64,000 nucleotides of DNA from Evernia prunastri (lineage: Eukaryota; Ascomycota; Lecanoromycetes; Lecanorales; Parmeliaceae): assembly GCA_003184365.1 (NCBI GenBank), contig NKYR01000042.1:62001-126000 (forward strand). The letters run 5' to 3'. A program made the position numbers and the translations under genes. The first letter of the stretch is position 1. The number at the start of each line of letters is the position of its first letter. The notes beneath the pieces were generated by a model, which saw nothing but the letters and a program-made list of their open reading frames with translations, did no database searches and was not told where the DNA came from. Shown here one piece after another: positions 1 to 9,439 of the stretch.

Positions 1-265
1 ACTCCTCTGTTTCTTCGGCAGAAGGGTTGGCGCCGATGTCGATGTTGTCGGCGCCCTTTGTGATCTTTCTGCAGTTGACTTCGTAGACGACGTCGTCGAT
101 ATCCTTGAGGTCGTAGGTATCGGAGATGATCTCGTCACCAGATACGATGTCCTAGAAATCGGGTGATCAGCGACTGCAGCGCTCATGGTGTGATTCTCTG
201 GTCGGGCTGATATGCTGGCGAGTGGAGCTTCATGCGGTGAGGCTACGAACCTTGTAGATGATCAT
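1..265 (-). CDS. TMA19: TCTP / TMA19 family protein, N-terminal part (runs off the left edge)
   Basis: Translationally controlled tumour protein homologue, a small cytoplasmic, ribosome-associated, calcium/tubulin-binding protein. Read on the minus strand, exon 1 (265..251) encodes MIIYK. A 99-nt phase-0 intron (250..152, GT...TAG) follows, and exon 2 (151..1) continues DIVSGDEIISDTYD and then a segment ending NIDIGANPSAEETEE. The MIIYKD start and the NIDIGANPSAE block are diagnostic of the family. An intron right after the fifth codon explains why no long reading frame covers the start. The C-terminal two thirds lie outside the window. The gene is divergent from the SUR2 gene. The family call is firm; the splice sites are inferred from frame continuity. 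Confidence 0.9.
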
Positions 266-751
266 GGTGGAAGCTGCGGGATCTGTGAATGAAGACTTAT
301 GAGAGTAGCTTGAGATATGAAGTGCTCGGGTAAGGTCTGAAGTGCTGATATTGGATTTCGAGGGAGGACAGAAATTCTTTCCCCATGGCAATTGGATTCC
401 GTGGTGGGGTGAAAAATGGAGAAGCCGGGCATTAGCCGTAAGGGACGCTTACTGTATCCAGCTAGACCCGAGTTTCGGAAGGCTGAGTGAGAGTGGCAAA
501 TTGGTGACGTTCCAACCGCAGCACGGAGATTTCCTTTGTTGCTCCGTCTCCACCTCATACACTCCTTCGCTTTTCAATTCATCAGCTTTTGATGCCCTCA
601 CTGTCAAAAATATCACTATACAGCTTTTAATAAGTCCAATCACCTCTAATCTCAGTTACCTCTGAGCTCTTGCAACTCCTGGCCGCGAGAGCCCAACAAC
701 CGGCCCCTGCCGAGTCAGCAATACATCTTTTGACCGCTCAACAACGGCCAG
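266..751. promoter_or_regulatory. Divergent intergenic region between TMA19 (minus) and SUR2 (plus)
   Basis: About 490 bp separate the two start codons, so both promoters must share this stretch. Short open frames on both strands here overlap each other and resemble no family. Pyrimidine-rich blocks around 540 to 600 and 640 to 750 could be SUR2 leader sequence. I could not place a convincing TATA box or factor site. Confidence 0.4.
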
Positions 752-2294
752 ATGGCTACAGCATCAGCCATGGACAACTTTTCGAGCCTCCCCCCTCTCC
801 CAGAATACCACCTGACTCCGCTGCCGTCCCTGCTTCCCCCAATTCCCGACAAACTCCTCACTCTCTTATTACCTATCTTCGCCTACTGGGGTCTCTCTAT
901 GTTTTTTCACTGGATTGACACGAAAGACTACTTTCCACAATACCGATTGCACACACCTGCCGAAGTCTCCAAGCGAAATCGGGTCTCGAGATGGGAGGTC
1001 GTACGGGATGTGCTTATACAGCAGGTCGTGCAGACGGCTGTAGGATGGGTCCTTGGTATGACGGAACCGGATGATTTCTTTGGGAAGGAGCAGTATGATG
1101 TTGCGGTCTGGGCGAGGCGAATCAGGATTGCGGAGAGGAGTATACCGGCATTGCTAGCTACCGTAGGTCTGGATGCTAAAGGATTGGCCAAGAACCTCGG
1201 ATCGTCGCATCCAATGCTAGCCGGTGTGCTTCAAGGAGGGCAATACCCGTCGCTCGACAAACTAAGCGCCGCTGGCACTGATTCAACAGTGGGCTCTACA
1301 GGCTTTGCTGGCTGGGAGCTCATGCTCGCTTCTGCCATCTATTGGGTCCTGGTACCCGCACTCCAATTTGGCGTGGCAATTCTGGTGGTGGATACTTGGC
1401 AGTACTTCCTGCATCGGGCGATGCATATGAACAAGTGGCTTTACAGTACGTTCCTGAAAGCTGATATTGACTGGCAGAATGCTAAATCTGAGAATAGCCA
1501 CATTCCACTCGCGTCACCACCGCCTGTATGTACCCTACGCCTACGGCGCGCTCTACAACCACCCATTTGAAGGATTTTTGTTGGACACGCTTGGTGCAAG
1601 TATAGCATACAAGCTCGCTGGTATGAACACGCGACAAGGGATGGTATTCTTCACAGGTTCAACCTTCAAAACTGTCGACGATCACTGTGGATACGCTTTG
1701 CCGTGGGATCCTCTGCAACACATCACGTCAAATAATGCTGGGTACCACGATGTGCATCATCAGAGTTGGGGCATCAAGACGAACTTCTCACAGCCATTCT
1801 TTACCTTCTGGGACCGACTTCTTGGCACGGTCTGGACCGGTGGAGACGTATCTGCTCGCTACGAGCGCTCACGTCTCGCCGCACAGAAAGCTTTCGACGG
1901 GGATAACGAGAAGACCACAGTTACACACTCTAACCCCACAGACAGCGCTACTCAAGATCCAAAGCCTTACGAAAACGACCTTCGAGATGCTACCGATCTA
2001 CCGTCCATCCCCGTCCAAAGTCGCCAGCCTCAGCCTCCAGCCGGAAAAGCCGAGCTCCAAGCAGCAGGCTCCCGGCAGCAAATCCTCGATGATCAAAAGG
2101 ACGGTGGGCCAAGTGTGCTAGCGGATGAATCGTACGAGGAGAAAGAGGCGAGGAACTTTTCCAGGCGGAGTCCGAGGAAGAGGGCAACCAGTACGCTATC
2201 ATCCAAAGATGGCTTCAAAGGCTTGAGGGATCGTGTACCGACCAGCATGCATGGAAGGGCAGGGGGCATTATCGGGGTTGATGGGAGCAGGTAG
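752..2294 (+). CDS. SUR2: Sphinganine C4-hydroxylase (fatty acid hydroxylase superfamily), SUR2 type
   Basis: Endoplasmic-reticulum di-iron enzyme that hydroxylates sphinganine at C4 to give phytosphingosine. Exons 752..1445 and 1498..2294 are joined over a 52-nt intron (donor GTACGT, acceptor TAG), giving 496 residues. The splice restores WLYTTFHSRHHRLYVPYAYG around the junction. Three histidine boxes are visible: HRAMH just before the intron, HSRHH just after it, and HDVHH near residue 320. Hydrophobic segments lie near residues 25 to 50 and 190 to 215. The C-terminal 150 residues are hydrophilic and low complexity, longer than in yeast, as is common in filamentous fungi. A second ATG at 770 is in frame; I chose 752 because it is the first. 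The gene is divergent from TMA19. Confidence 0.92.
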
Positions 2295-2862
2295 CAGCTT
2301 CGTGTCAATCTGAAGGGTATGCTAATGGAATGACATTTACTTGTACAAAACCAACCTTCGTTCTGGGTCTGAGATCAAATGCCGGCCAGTGTACTATTTG
2401 TGTATGTCTTTCGGAGGAATGGAGCCCTCACTTGGGACGACGTGTACAGTGTACTCAGAGGAGGCGTTCGTTAGAAGTAGAGAGACACTCAATACGTGAC
2501 AAAAGGCGCTGATTAATCCTACTTGGGGTTTCCAGCTCTGCCTGTTCCTAGCGCCGAGCACTTCAGAGAGGACTTCAATCGTCTTGCCTGTGGCCTGACT
2601 GACTGACATCGGCTGCCCTCCGCACTGGTTTTTCTATCAGTATTCGTTTAATTTCATGCCCTTAGCTATCAACATATGCTTTCACGGGAGAGCTACCTGT
2701 GAATAGTGCCACTTTGGGAATCTCACCAGTCATTTCGTCAGCGCAACAATGAATACTCATATTGTGAGACTTGACTCCAAACTCCACGGCTCCTAAACCC
2801 CAGCATCCACAAGACTCACCGTTTATATAAACCCCGTTCTCACTTCTCCGTTCCAAAGTACA
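2295..2862. other. Convergent intergenic region, no gene seen
   Basis: About 570 bp between the stop codons of SUR2 (plus) and the following minus-strand gene. It should hold both 3' untranslated regions. Short frames on both strands show no recognisable protein features. Confidence 0.4.
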
Positions 2863-4392
2863 CTACACCCCCATCTCCTGCCCGCGCACATCCAACCCCG
2901 GATACCGCTCCAACTGCACCCGCGACTGCGCGCCCGGGCTCTTCCCGACGAGCACCTGATACGTCCGCGCCCAATCGCTCGCCCTCTTCGCTTGCTCTAT
3001 CGTCAGGGCTTCGTCATCTTCATCTCCCTGTCGACCCCTATCCGCTCGCCCTTCTTCTTCTTCATCAGCATACACAGACCCCAACGTCGTCGACGACCTC
3101 ATATAATCCCCGATAATACTCTCCTCCGTCATCGCGCGCCGGATAGTCGCCGAATCCCCATCGCAGAGCGTGTCCTCCCCATCGTAGCTCCCTTCCTCTC
3201 CTTCTCCTCCCTCTTCCGCAATCACAGCGTCCAATTCCGCCTCATCCGCCCGCTCCAAGCGGAGCGCGTCGCAGAAATCGCACCCCTCGCCCGGCTGGTG
3301 GCCGAGCGCCTGGGCTCCCTCCTCGGGGACGTGTTCGGGGAGGCGGTTGTCCCTCCTCCAGCGCTGCACGCGGACGCGGTCGTGGCCGATGGACCTGCCG
3401 TCCGCTTTCCACTGCGCCTCCCAGTCGACGCCCTTGTGGCCGCCGCCGGGGCACGGTTCCAGCCAGGCGAGGCTGGCGGGCCAGGGCTGGTTCCGGTGCT
3501 TGCGGCCCTTGGCGGAGGTGCTGAGGGCGCGGACGGCGGTTGGGTTCTGGAAGAAGAGGCTCAGGGTGCAGGCCGGGCAGGGGGGTTTCAGGCTGAGGAT
3601 GCTGCTCGTGTCGCTGGCGCTGGCGCTGGCGGCGAAGATGTCTCTGTACGGCTCGAGGGTCGAGAGCAGGCGTTCCGTCTTTTTGGAGATCAGCTCCTTC
3701 GGGGCCGTCCGCAGCTTGTCGAGTTGGGGGCCGATTTCGTGCGCGACGACTTCGGTCAGCTCGTCGATGTACTTCTGTTCGAACCAGAAGTGGGCGTCGC
3801 AGAAGGAGCTGCGGACGTAGGAGTATTGGCTTCGGCTCAGCGGCAGGTCTAGGGCGCCCACGACGCTGGAGAGCATGGGTGTCTCGGCGGGGAGAGAGAG
3901 GGTGTGCGTGAGCGAGGCGATTTGGGACGGTTGCAGGGTGGAGTGGCCGGGTGGTGGACGGCCCCAGAGGAGACGGCTTGCCGCGGTTGAGAAGTATGAG
4001 GGAGCAGCGCGCTTGGTGGCTGAGCTAAGGAGGCTCGTGGTGGAGCCTGCTGGAGTCGCTTTTTGCGAGAAGAGTGTGGATGCCGTGGAAGCGGATCGGA
4101 TGAGATTGGAGGTGGAGGTTGCAGATGTTATAGTGGAAGCACGGGCGGTGGAAGATGGTTTGGAGGTCCTAGAGGTGTAAGTCGGTGGACGCACGGTGGA
4201 ACTTACGGAAGGGGCCATGCTCTCGCGGCTTGTGGAAGCGGATCGAATGAGTTTCGACACGGAGGTTGCGGAGGTGACGGTTGAAGCACGCACGCCGGAT
4301 TTGGTCGATGCGGGACCACTACGGTGAGAGGGTTCATAGGTGGACGAGCTTGCGACAGAGAGGCCGCGGGAGATGGTACTGCCAAGACCCAT
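2863..4392 (-). CDS. Hypothetical Ser/Thr-rich, acidic-tailed protein
   Basis: I do not recognise a family. The frame gives 509 residues from the ATG at 4392..4390. Residues 1 to about 150 are almost entirely Ser/Thr/Ala/Arg, with an internal near-duplication (SATSVSKLIRSASTS and later SATSTSNLIRSASTA). A central part, about 180 to 350, has ordinary composition, with possible metal-binding pairs CPAC and CDFC. The tail is strongly acidic (EEGGEGEEGS and similar). An upstream in-frame ATG at 4437 exists, but a good donor (GTAAGT at 4441) and acceptor (TTCAG at 4398) suggest a 44-nt leader intron just upstream of the chosen ATG. G+C is high, so a long antisense frame also stays open across it. 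The conserved-looking middle argues for a real gene. Confidence 0.65.
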   Translation of the reverse strand: MGLGSTISRGLSVASSSTYEPSHRSGPASTKSGVRASTVTSATSVSKLIRSASTSRESMAPSVSSTVRPPTYTSRTSKPSSTARASTITSATSTSNLIRSASTASTLFSQKATPAGSTTSLLSSATKRAAPSYFSTAASRLLWGRPPPGHSTLQPSQIASLTHTLSLPAETPMLSSVVGALDLPLSRSQYSYVRSSFCDAHFWFEQKYIDELTEVVAHEIGPQLDKLRTAPKELISKKTERLLSTLEPYRDIFAASASASDTSSILSLKPPCPACTLSLFFQNPTAVRALSTSAKGRKHRNQPWPASLAWLEPCPGGGHKGVDWEAQWKADGRSIGHDRVRVQRWRRDNRLPEHVPEEGAQALGHQPGEGCDFCDALRLERADEAELDAVIAEEGGEGEEGSYDGEDTLCDGDSATIRRAMTEESIIGDYMRSSTTLGSVYADEEEEGRADRGRQGDEDDEALTIEQAKRASDWARTYQVLVGKSPGAQSRVQLERYPGLDVRGQEMGV

Positions 4393-6957
4393 GGTCGCTG
4401 AAGGAAGGAGGTGAGTAGCTTGCAGGTGACGATACACTTACCTGTTTAGCTGAGCTTTCTGAGTGAATGATCTGACTAGCAAACGCGCCTGGGGTGAGTG
4501 AGTTGGTGAAAGGGGATGGTGGAGACAGCGGATCGCTGGAGAGCAGGATGAAAGCAGAGAAGCGACGAATATAAGGAAGCCCGTGGAATCGATTCTCGAG
4601 ACAATGACATAGTACCTTTGTTCGAGTCTTACTGCATTGTCAATGGCATTATGCTCAACTCGAGCTCGCTTTGTGGGAGGACAAAGGACCAAGGGCATCG
4701 TTGACAGAGAGACCTGGACAAAGACAATGCTGCACGCTATTTGCGAGCAAAGTGTGGAACGACAGCCAGTGAGATGAGACAGTCGGGCTGAGGAAACATC
4801 AGACAATGATGATTTGTGACATGGCCTGGATCACCCGACAGAGAAAAGCATGGCGTCGAGATGGAAGCCCATTAGACTAGTCGTTTGCCAATGTCAACGA
4901 TTTGTCAGATTTGTCCCTTGAATCGCAAGCTCCTGGGTGGCTTGAGCAGACGACTGCAATCGTCTCTTCACGATCCTAGGTACCTATTGACGTTTCTGTG
5001 TTCGCTAAATCTTTTGCACGCCATGGAGAATGAGAGGCCTCAACTTCCACTTAACGAAATCCAAAAATTGTGCTAGGCACCTCCTAGTACGCTGCAATCC
5101 ACGAAGACGGAACCGCTCCGAGCTGAGAAAACATGTTCGTAAGTACTAGCGCAAGATCGGATTTTGAGGACAACATTTTTTGAGGGGAAGACGACAATAG
5201 ATATGCTACTTTGTTCGGGTCCATGGCCCCGGCATCAGAGCTTGAAATGTTCGAGGCCTTCTTTTCCAGCACTAGATGTTACGAAGGCGAGACAATGGAA
5301 GAAGGCGAAGCTTTGTCCATGGGAGAAGACGATCAGCTCACAAAATCTAAAGGGCTCGAAATTTTCCAGAAAACAAGTAGAACGAGCAGCAGGAGCCTAG
5401 CAGTACAGTAAGACTTGCAGTAAGCTAAGAAGTCGCTGTCTGAAAGGACTGATGAGTGCCCCCTTTCAGCTTTCTCGCTCGCGAATTTCTCCACAATGGC
5501 TAGTGTCGTTCCTCTTCTGGGGGTTATTGATCCGATTACGGTTTTGGGGCACTCCCTGTTCTAGAGTCCAGTTTCACTGTTCACAAGCGAAAGGTTACAG
5601 AATTGTACCTTGGACTTGATTTCAGGATATATCCTAGCTTCTTTCGGGTCGGCAAAAATCATACAGTCAGGGCCTCTCGTTGGGATGTCACGCCACGATC
5701 AGTAGAAGGAGGCCGGTACAAGGAGACTTCCAGATTGGCTGGTAGAAGCATTATGGAAAGAACGTCCACCTACGATACAAGTATCGACAGAGATTTAAGT
5801 GCGAAACAAGAAAGTTCCGTCGGTGTTCATGGAGACGCACACGTACGCAGTGAGAGCCGCTCGCATTTGTGTTTATGCGATTGGACTACCATGTTTGCAT
5901 CCTCAAACATTGAAGCCGACGGGCTTATGAGAGGCAGAGAAGGAAAGTCTGATACACCAAACATAGAGGACAACGCTATTTGATCAAGATAGGTAGGTCT
6001 TATTGGTTTTCGTCTCCACATGGATAGTTACCGATGGGGCCAAGGTTGTCTATTCTGAATTAGTGAAGCTCGCAGTGCTATGTGAATAGTTGCAATGAAA
6101 GTCTACACGTGAGACTTGAAGACCAGTCGATTCGAGGTGAGGTCGGATATTTAATCAAGGTGGACTTGCCTTGTACAGAGTGGGTGAGTGCTCGATAAGT
6201 GAGTGAGTGAGTGAGTGAGTGAGTGAGTGAGTGAGTAGTTCTCTGAGTGCCGAGCTGTAGACCGAGTCTGGAAGCGCCATGGGCAAATGGACTAACTCTT
6301 TCCGACAGAGACCGAGATGATCTACCGAAGCGCCGAGACCGTATTTACGAGAACTTGGCAGTGCTTGGCAAAGGGGTTGGAAGGGATTTATTGCGATTGG
6401 TCAAGAAGATGTTAGAGTGGTTATAGTGTGTTACCTATCACCAAATCACCATTCATCAGTCATCACTACGGTATCATTAACATGCCGGCTGCTGCACTTA
6501 CCGGCCAAGCCGTATTGCACTGCCCGAATGATCGCCCTGCCTTTACCTTTACCTTACCTACCTATTTTTGGTCTGCCCCCCAGCATTCACATTCCATTCT
6601 CACACTCTGCAGCCATCATCCTTTCTCCCATCTTCATCTCCTTCATACTCCTATCCTCCTCAAACCTCCTTTCACCCTCCACGACAGCTCAATTGCATGG
6701 TCCTTCCCACAGAATCCCAGTAAGCATCATTGTTGCGGAAAAAGGAGTCGGGAAAATCGGAAGGGAGAATAACAGCCAGGGGAAAGTCAGCATAAGCGGG
6801 CCCATTAGGCAACTCGTCCTTCACCAAGACAAAACATCAAGCATTTGTCGTTTTTTGCCTCTGACACCTCGCATCCTCCAAATTCATCATCGACCTGCAC
6901 CTGCAAGGTCTAGATACACCATTGCGTGCGTGTCTTGCCAATTATCCCCTCAACATC
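4393..6957. promoter_or_regulatory. Long divergent intergenic region (hypothetical gene minus, bZIP gene plus)
   Basis: About 2.5 kb without a convincing gene. The left end probably holds the leader intron of the minus-strand gene (4441..4398). A GAGT microsatellite lies at 6201..6236. From about 6480 to 6957 the plus strand is pyrimidine-rich with several short open frames, consistent with a long leader with upstream ORFs for the bZIP gene. The frame at 5603..5983 has no family features and I treat it as chance. Confidence 0.4.
6201..6236. repeat. Tetranucleotide microsatellite (GAGT)9
   Basis: Nine uninterrupted GAGT units, flanked by one degenerate unit on each side, in the region upstream of the bZIP gene. 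Likely length-variable between isolates; no coding role is seen. Confidence 0.95.
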
Positions 6958-8897
6958 ATGACAACATTCAAGCTGGAGCCGACCACGGACCTTTCTCCGG
7001 TAGGCGGTTGCTTCGATCCGGACAGCTTCATCAACTATGACCAGACCGTCGTCCCCACTCCATCCATCTCACCTCTATCCGCTCACTCCAAGTCCATCAG
7101 CACTCCCACTTCCTCCATGAGCAACCAGGCTTCGCAGTATCCAGTTCAACCGACCCAACAGTTTGCCGGTCCAAGCCATCAATATGAGCAATACAGGCAA
7201 CAAGCCAGCCTACCCGTCGGTGCATTGGCCAACACCTTTGCCCTCAATCAAGTGGATCAGTTCAGCTATGGTCGGAGTCAACAATTCTACGGCACCATAC
7301 CACCATCGGACGGATACTTTGGTGGCTTGGGCATGAACACCAACGACGACTACTTGGACTTTTCATCCGCCCCTGGGTTAGGATCCTCGGTCGATATGGA
7401 TCTCGACTTCAACAACTCGCCGACAAACGATTTGCCTGTGCTCAGCTCCAGCTTCGTCGATCCTGCCGCCGTCGGTGGTCAAGAAAGCACGCCGCAGTCT
7501 CTTCCATCCCAAACTCATCCAGGTCGCGTCTGGCCAGGGATGCATCAACAGCAAGCGGCTTTGGCAAAGGCTCAAGCCGAAGCACAACAGCAAGAACAAC
7601 AGAAACGGGTCTTGGCAACCCAGAAACCTTTGCCTGCAGCCCACTCGCGCCAAGCCAGCCGCGGCGGAAACAGCGCAAAACCTCCCACTGATCCTATTGT
7701 CGAAGAAAGCATCTCTCGTCTACTGAACCAGATGAGGCACAGCAGCGTTGCTTCGTCAAATGACGATGACGCTGCCACACCGACAGGCAATGGCACCCTT
7801 TCCAACTGTGCTCGCATGCGAAAAGACGAGGAGGACATGGACGAGGACGAGAGGCTGCTGGCCAGTGAGGAAGGGAAGAAGCTGAGCAGCAAAGAGAGGC
7901 GCCAGCTCAGGAACAAGGTGTCCGCGAGGGCTTTCCGATCAAGACGAAAGGGTATGACTTTTGATACTCAACGCCGTATGAACCTTTGCTGACGTTCACT
8001 TTAGAATACATCGGACAACTGGAAGGAGAGATTGCCGCCAAGGCAAGCGAGGCCGACGACTTGCGAGCGAAAAATGAGGAGTTGGTGGCAGAGAACACAC
8101 GCTTGACTGATTTGACCCGCATGCTTCTGTCGTCGCCGGCTTTTTCCACCTTTTTGAACGACCTTAGTGGCACTGCAGCGCCAGCTTCGATGGCAGAGAT
8201 GTCTCGTCCCCAATCACAAATCCCAGGTTCTCAACCTCAATCCGTCACTCCTCGCAAAGACGTCAACCCAAATCAATCCACTCCCCGTCCACTACCAGCG
8301 CAAGATCAAAACACCCACGTCGGCATGACAATGATCCCTGAGGAAAACCTCCGTCAATACACTGCGCTCGAGTCCGCGAACAATGGCTGGACTGAAGCTA
8401 GCATGGACTTCGGCGGTCTCTACGATGCTCAAGTATACGCTATAACTGAAGTGCCTCAAGGCCCAGCTGTCGACTCGATGAGCTTTGCAATGCTCCACGG
8501 CAAGACTTCCAACTTCGTAGGCTCCTCCTATAGCGATGACTCCAAGGATGAGCCCGCAGAGATTGAAGCTATGCCAGCATTGCCTGAGAAGGTCGAATCG
8601 CCCGGGATTATCGAACGGCGTCTACAGGATGTTGACCCCGACGTCTCTGACCCTGCCTTCGCTCTTTTTATCGACCAACCCTGTACCTCTTCGACGCCAG
8701 CTCCGATGGAACCTGAAGATCATATATTTGGTGAGATCGAGCTTGAGAAGGCCTTTGGCCGACTTGAGCTTGTCATTTCAGAAGACCCGAACGAGCCGCA
8801 AGAAATTAGTACAGCGACTATTGAAAAGTTCGAGCGCTTGTGCTCGAGGCTTGATGCAGCTTCGACGAGGGTGGCTGCAATGACCTCGCACTTGTGA
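6958..8897 (+). CDS. bZIP transcription factor (fungal, LziP-like)
   Basis: Nuclear DNA-binding regulator of 628 residues. Exons 6958..7951 and 8005..8897 flank a 53-nt intron (donor GTATGA, acceptor TTTAG) that interrupts the basic region. Splicing restores NKVSARAFRSRRKEYIGQLE, a classic bZIP basic region with the N-x7-R spacing. Leucine-zipper heptads follow (LEGEIAAK, DDLRAKNEEL, ENTRLTDL). The N-terminal 300 residues are Gln/Ser/Pro-rich, as expected of an activation region, with a short acidic block (DEEDMDEDE) just before the basic region. The start ATG (CATCATG) opens MTTFKLEP. I recall the same basic-region motif from Aspergillus proteins annotated LziP, but target genes cannot be deduced from sequence. 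Confidence 0.88.
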
Positions 8898-9439
8898 TTT
8901 GTTTAGTTTGGCGTTGTGGCTTGTGGGAGTTTGGATGGTATTTATTATGAATGTCACGGCCTTGCTTATGCTGGATGATATATCATCTCAGCGTTTCTGA
9001 TTCTGATGGTGGTTATACGATGGACTCGGCTCTGCCATTTCTCAACGCCTCATCGAGTTGTACTTTAGATAGACCTTAACAAAGCAAACATTGTTGCAAG
9101 CTTCCATGATCCTTTACTCACTCTCCATTGTTCGTTCGTCGTATGACGTCGACATGCGTTCTTCTATCAAGGGCTCATCGCTCCTGCCGGCTACAAAAGC
9201 TAGCGCCTAGGCACAGAACGTTCGGTCAGACATCTCGGCGATAATCGTGCCACACACTTAGCTCCGGGATTAACGATCCCGGAGCTAAGTGTGTGGCACG
9301 ATTACCCGTTGGACTGATCAAAACACAACACTTTTCCGACATTGAAATTATTCTCAACACTCCCATTTCCGTATTCCTTCCTTGCTTTTTAAGGCAGCCA
9401 TGCTATACCTTGGATCTTTTCCTTCTTCCCAAGCCAGTC
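8898..9439. other. Intergenic region between the bZIP and MoaA-MoaC genes
   Basis: About 540 bp, expected to hold the bZIP 3' end and the leader of the next gene. Its notable content is the perfect inverted repeat at 9242..9304, listed separately. No further gene is seen. Confidence 0.45.
9242..9304. repeat. Perfect 29-bp inverted repeat with 5-nt loop
   Basis: The left arm 9242..9270 and right arm 9276..9304 are exact reverse complements around the loop TAACG, so a transcript would fold into a 29-bp uninterrupted hairpin. It lies 135 bp before the start codon of the MoaA-MoaC gene and about 345 bp after the bZIP stop. It could be a leader-RNA structure, a short palindromic mobile-element remnant or a foldback artefact. 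No target-site duplication is obvious to me. Confidence 0.95.

Noticed and set aside
2992..3852. Long plus-strand frame (286 codons) antisense to the Ser/Thr-rich hypothetical gene
   Set aside because: It is the complement of a G+C-rich coding region with strong third-position bias. Its protein is Arg/Ala/Gly/Val-rich with no motif, and the minus-strand frame is longer with a sensible start.
4930..4975. tRNA-like folding around a GACGACTGCAATCGTC hairpin
   Set aside because: Only one stem is convincing. No T-loop GTTCRA signature or acceptor stem can be paired.
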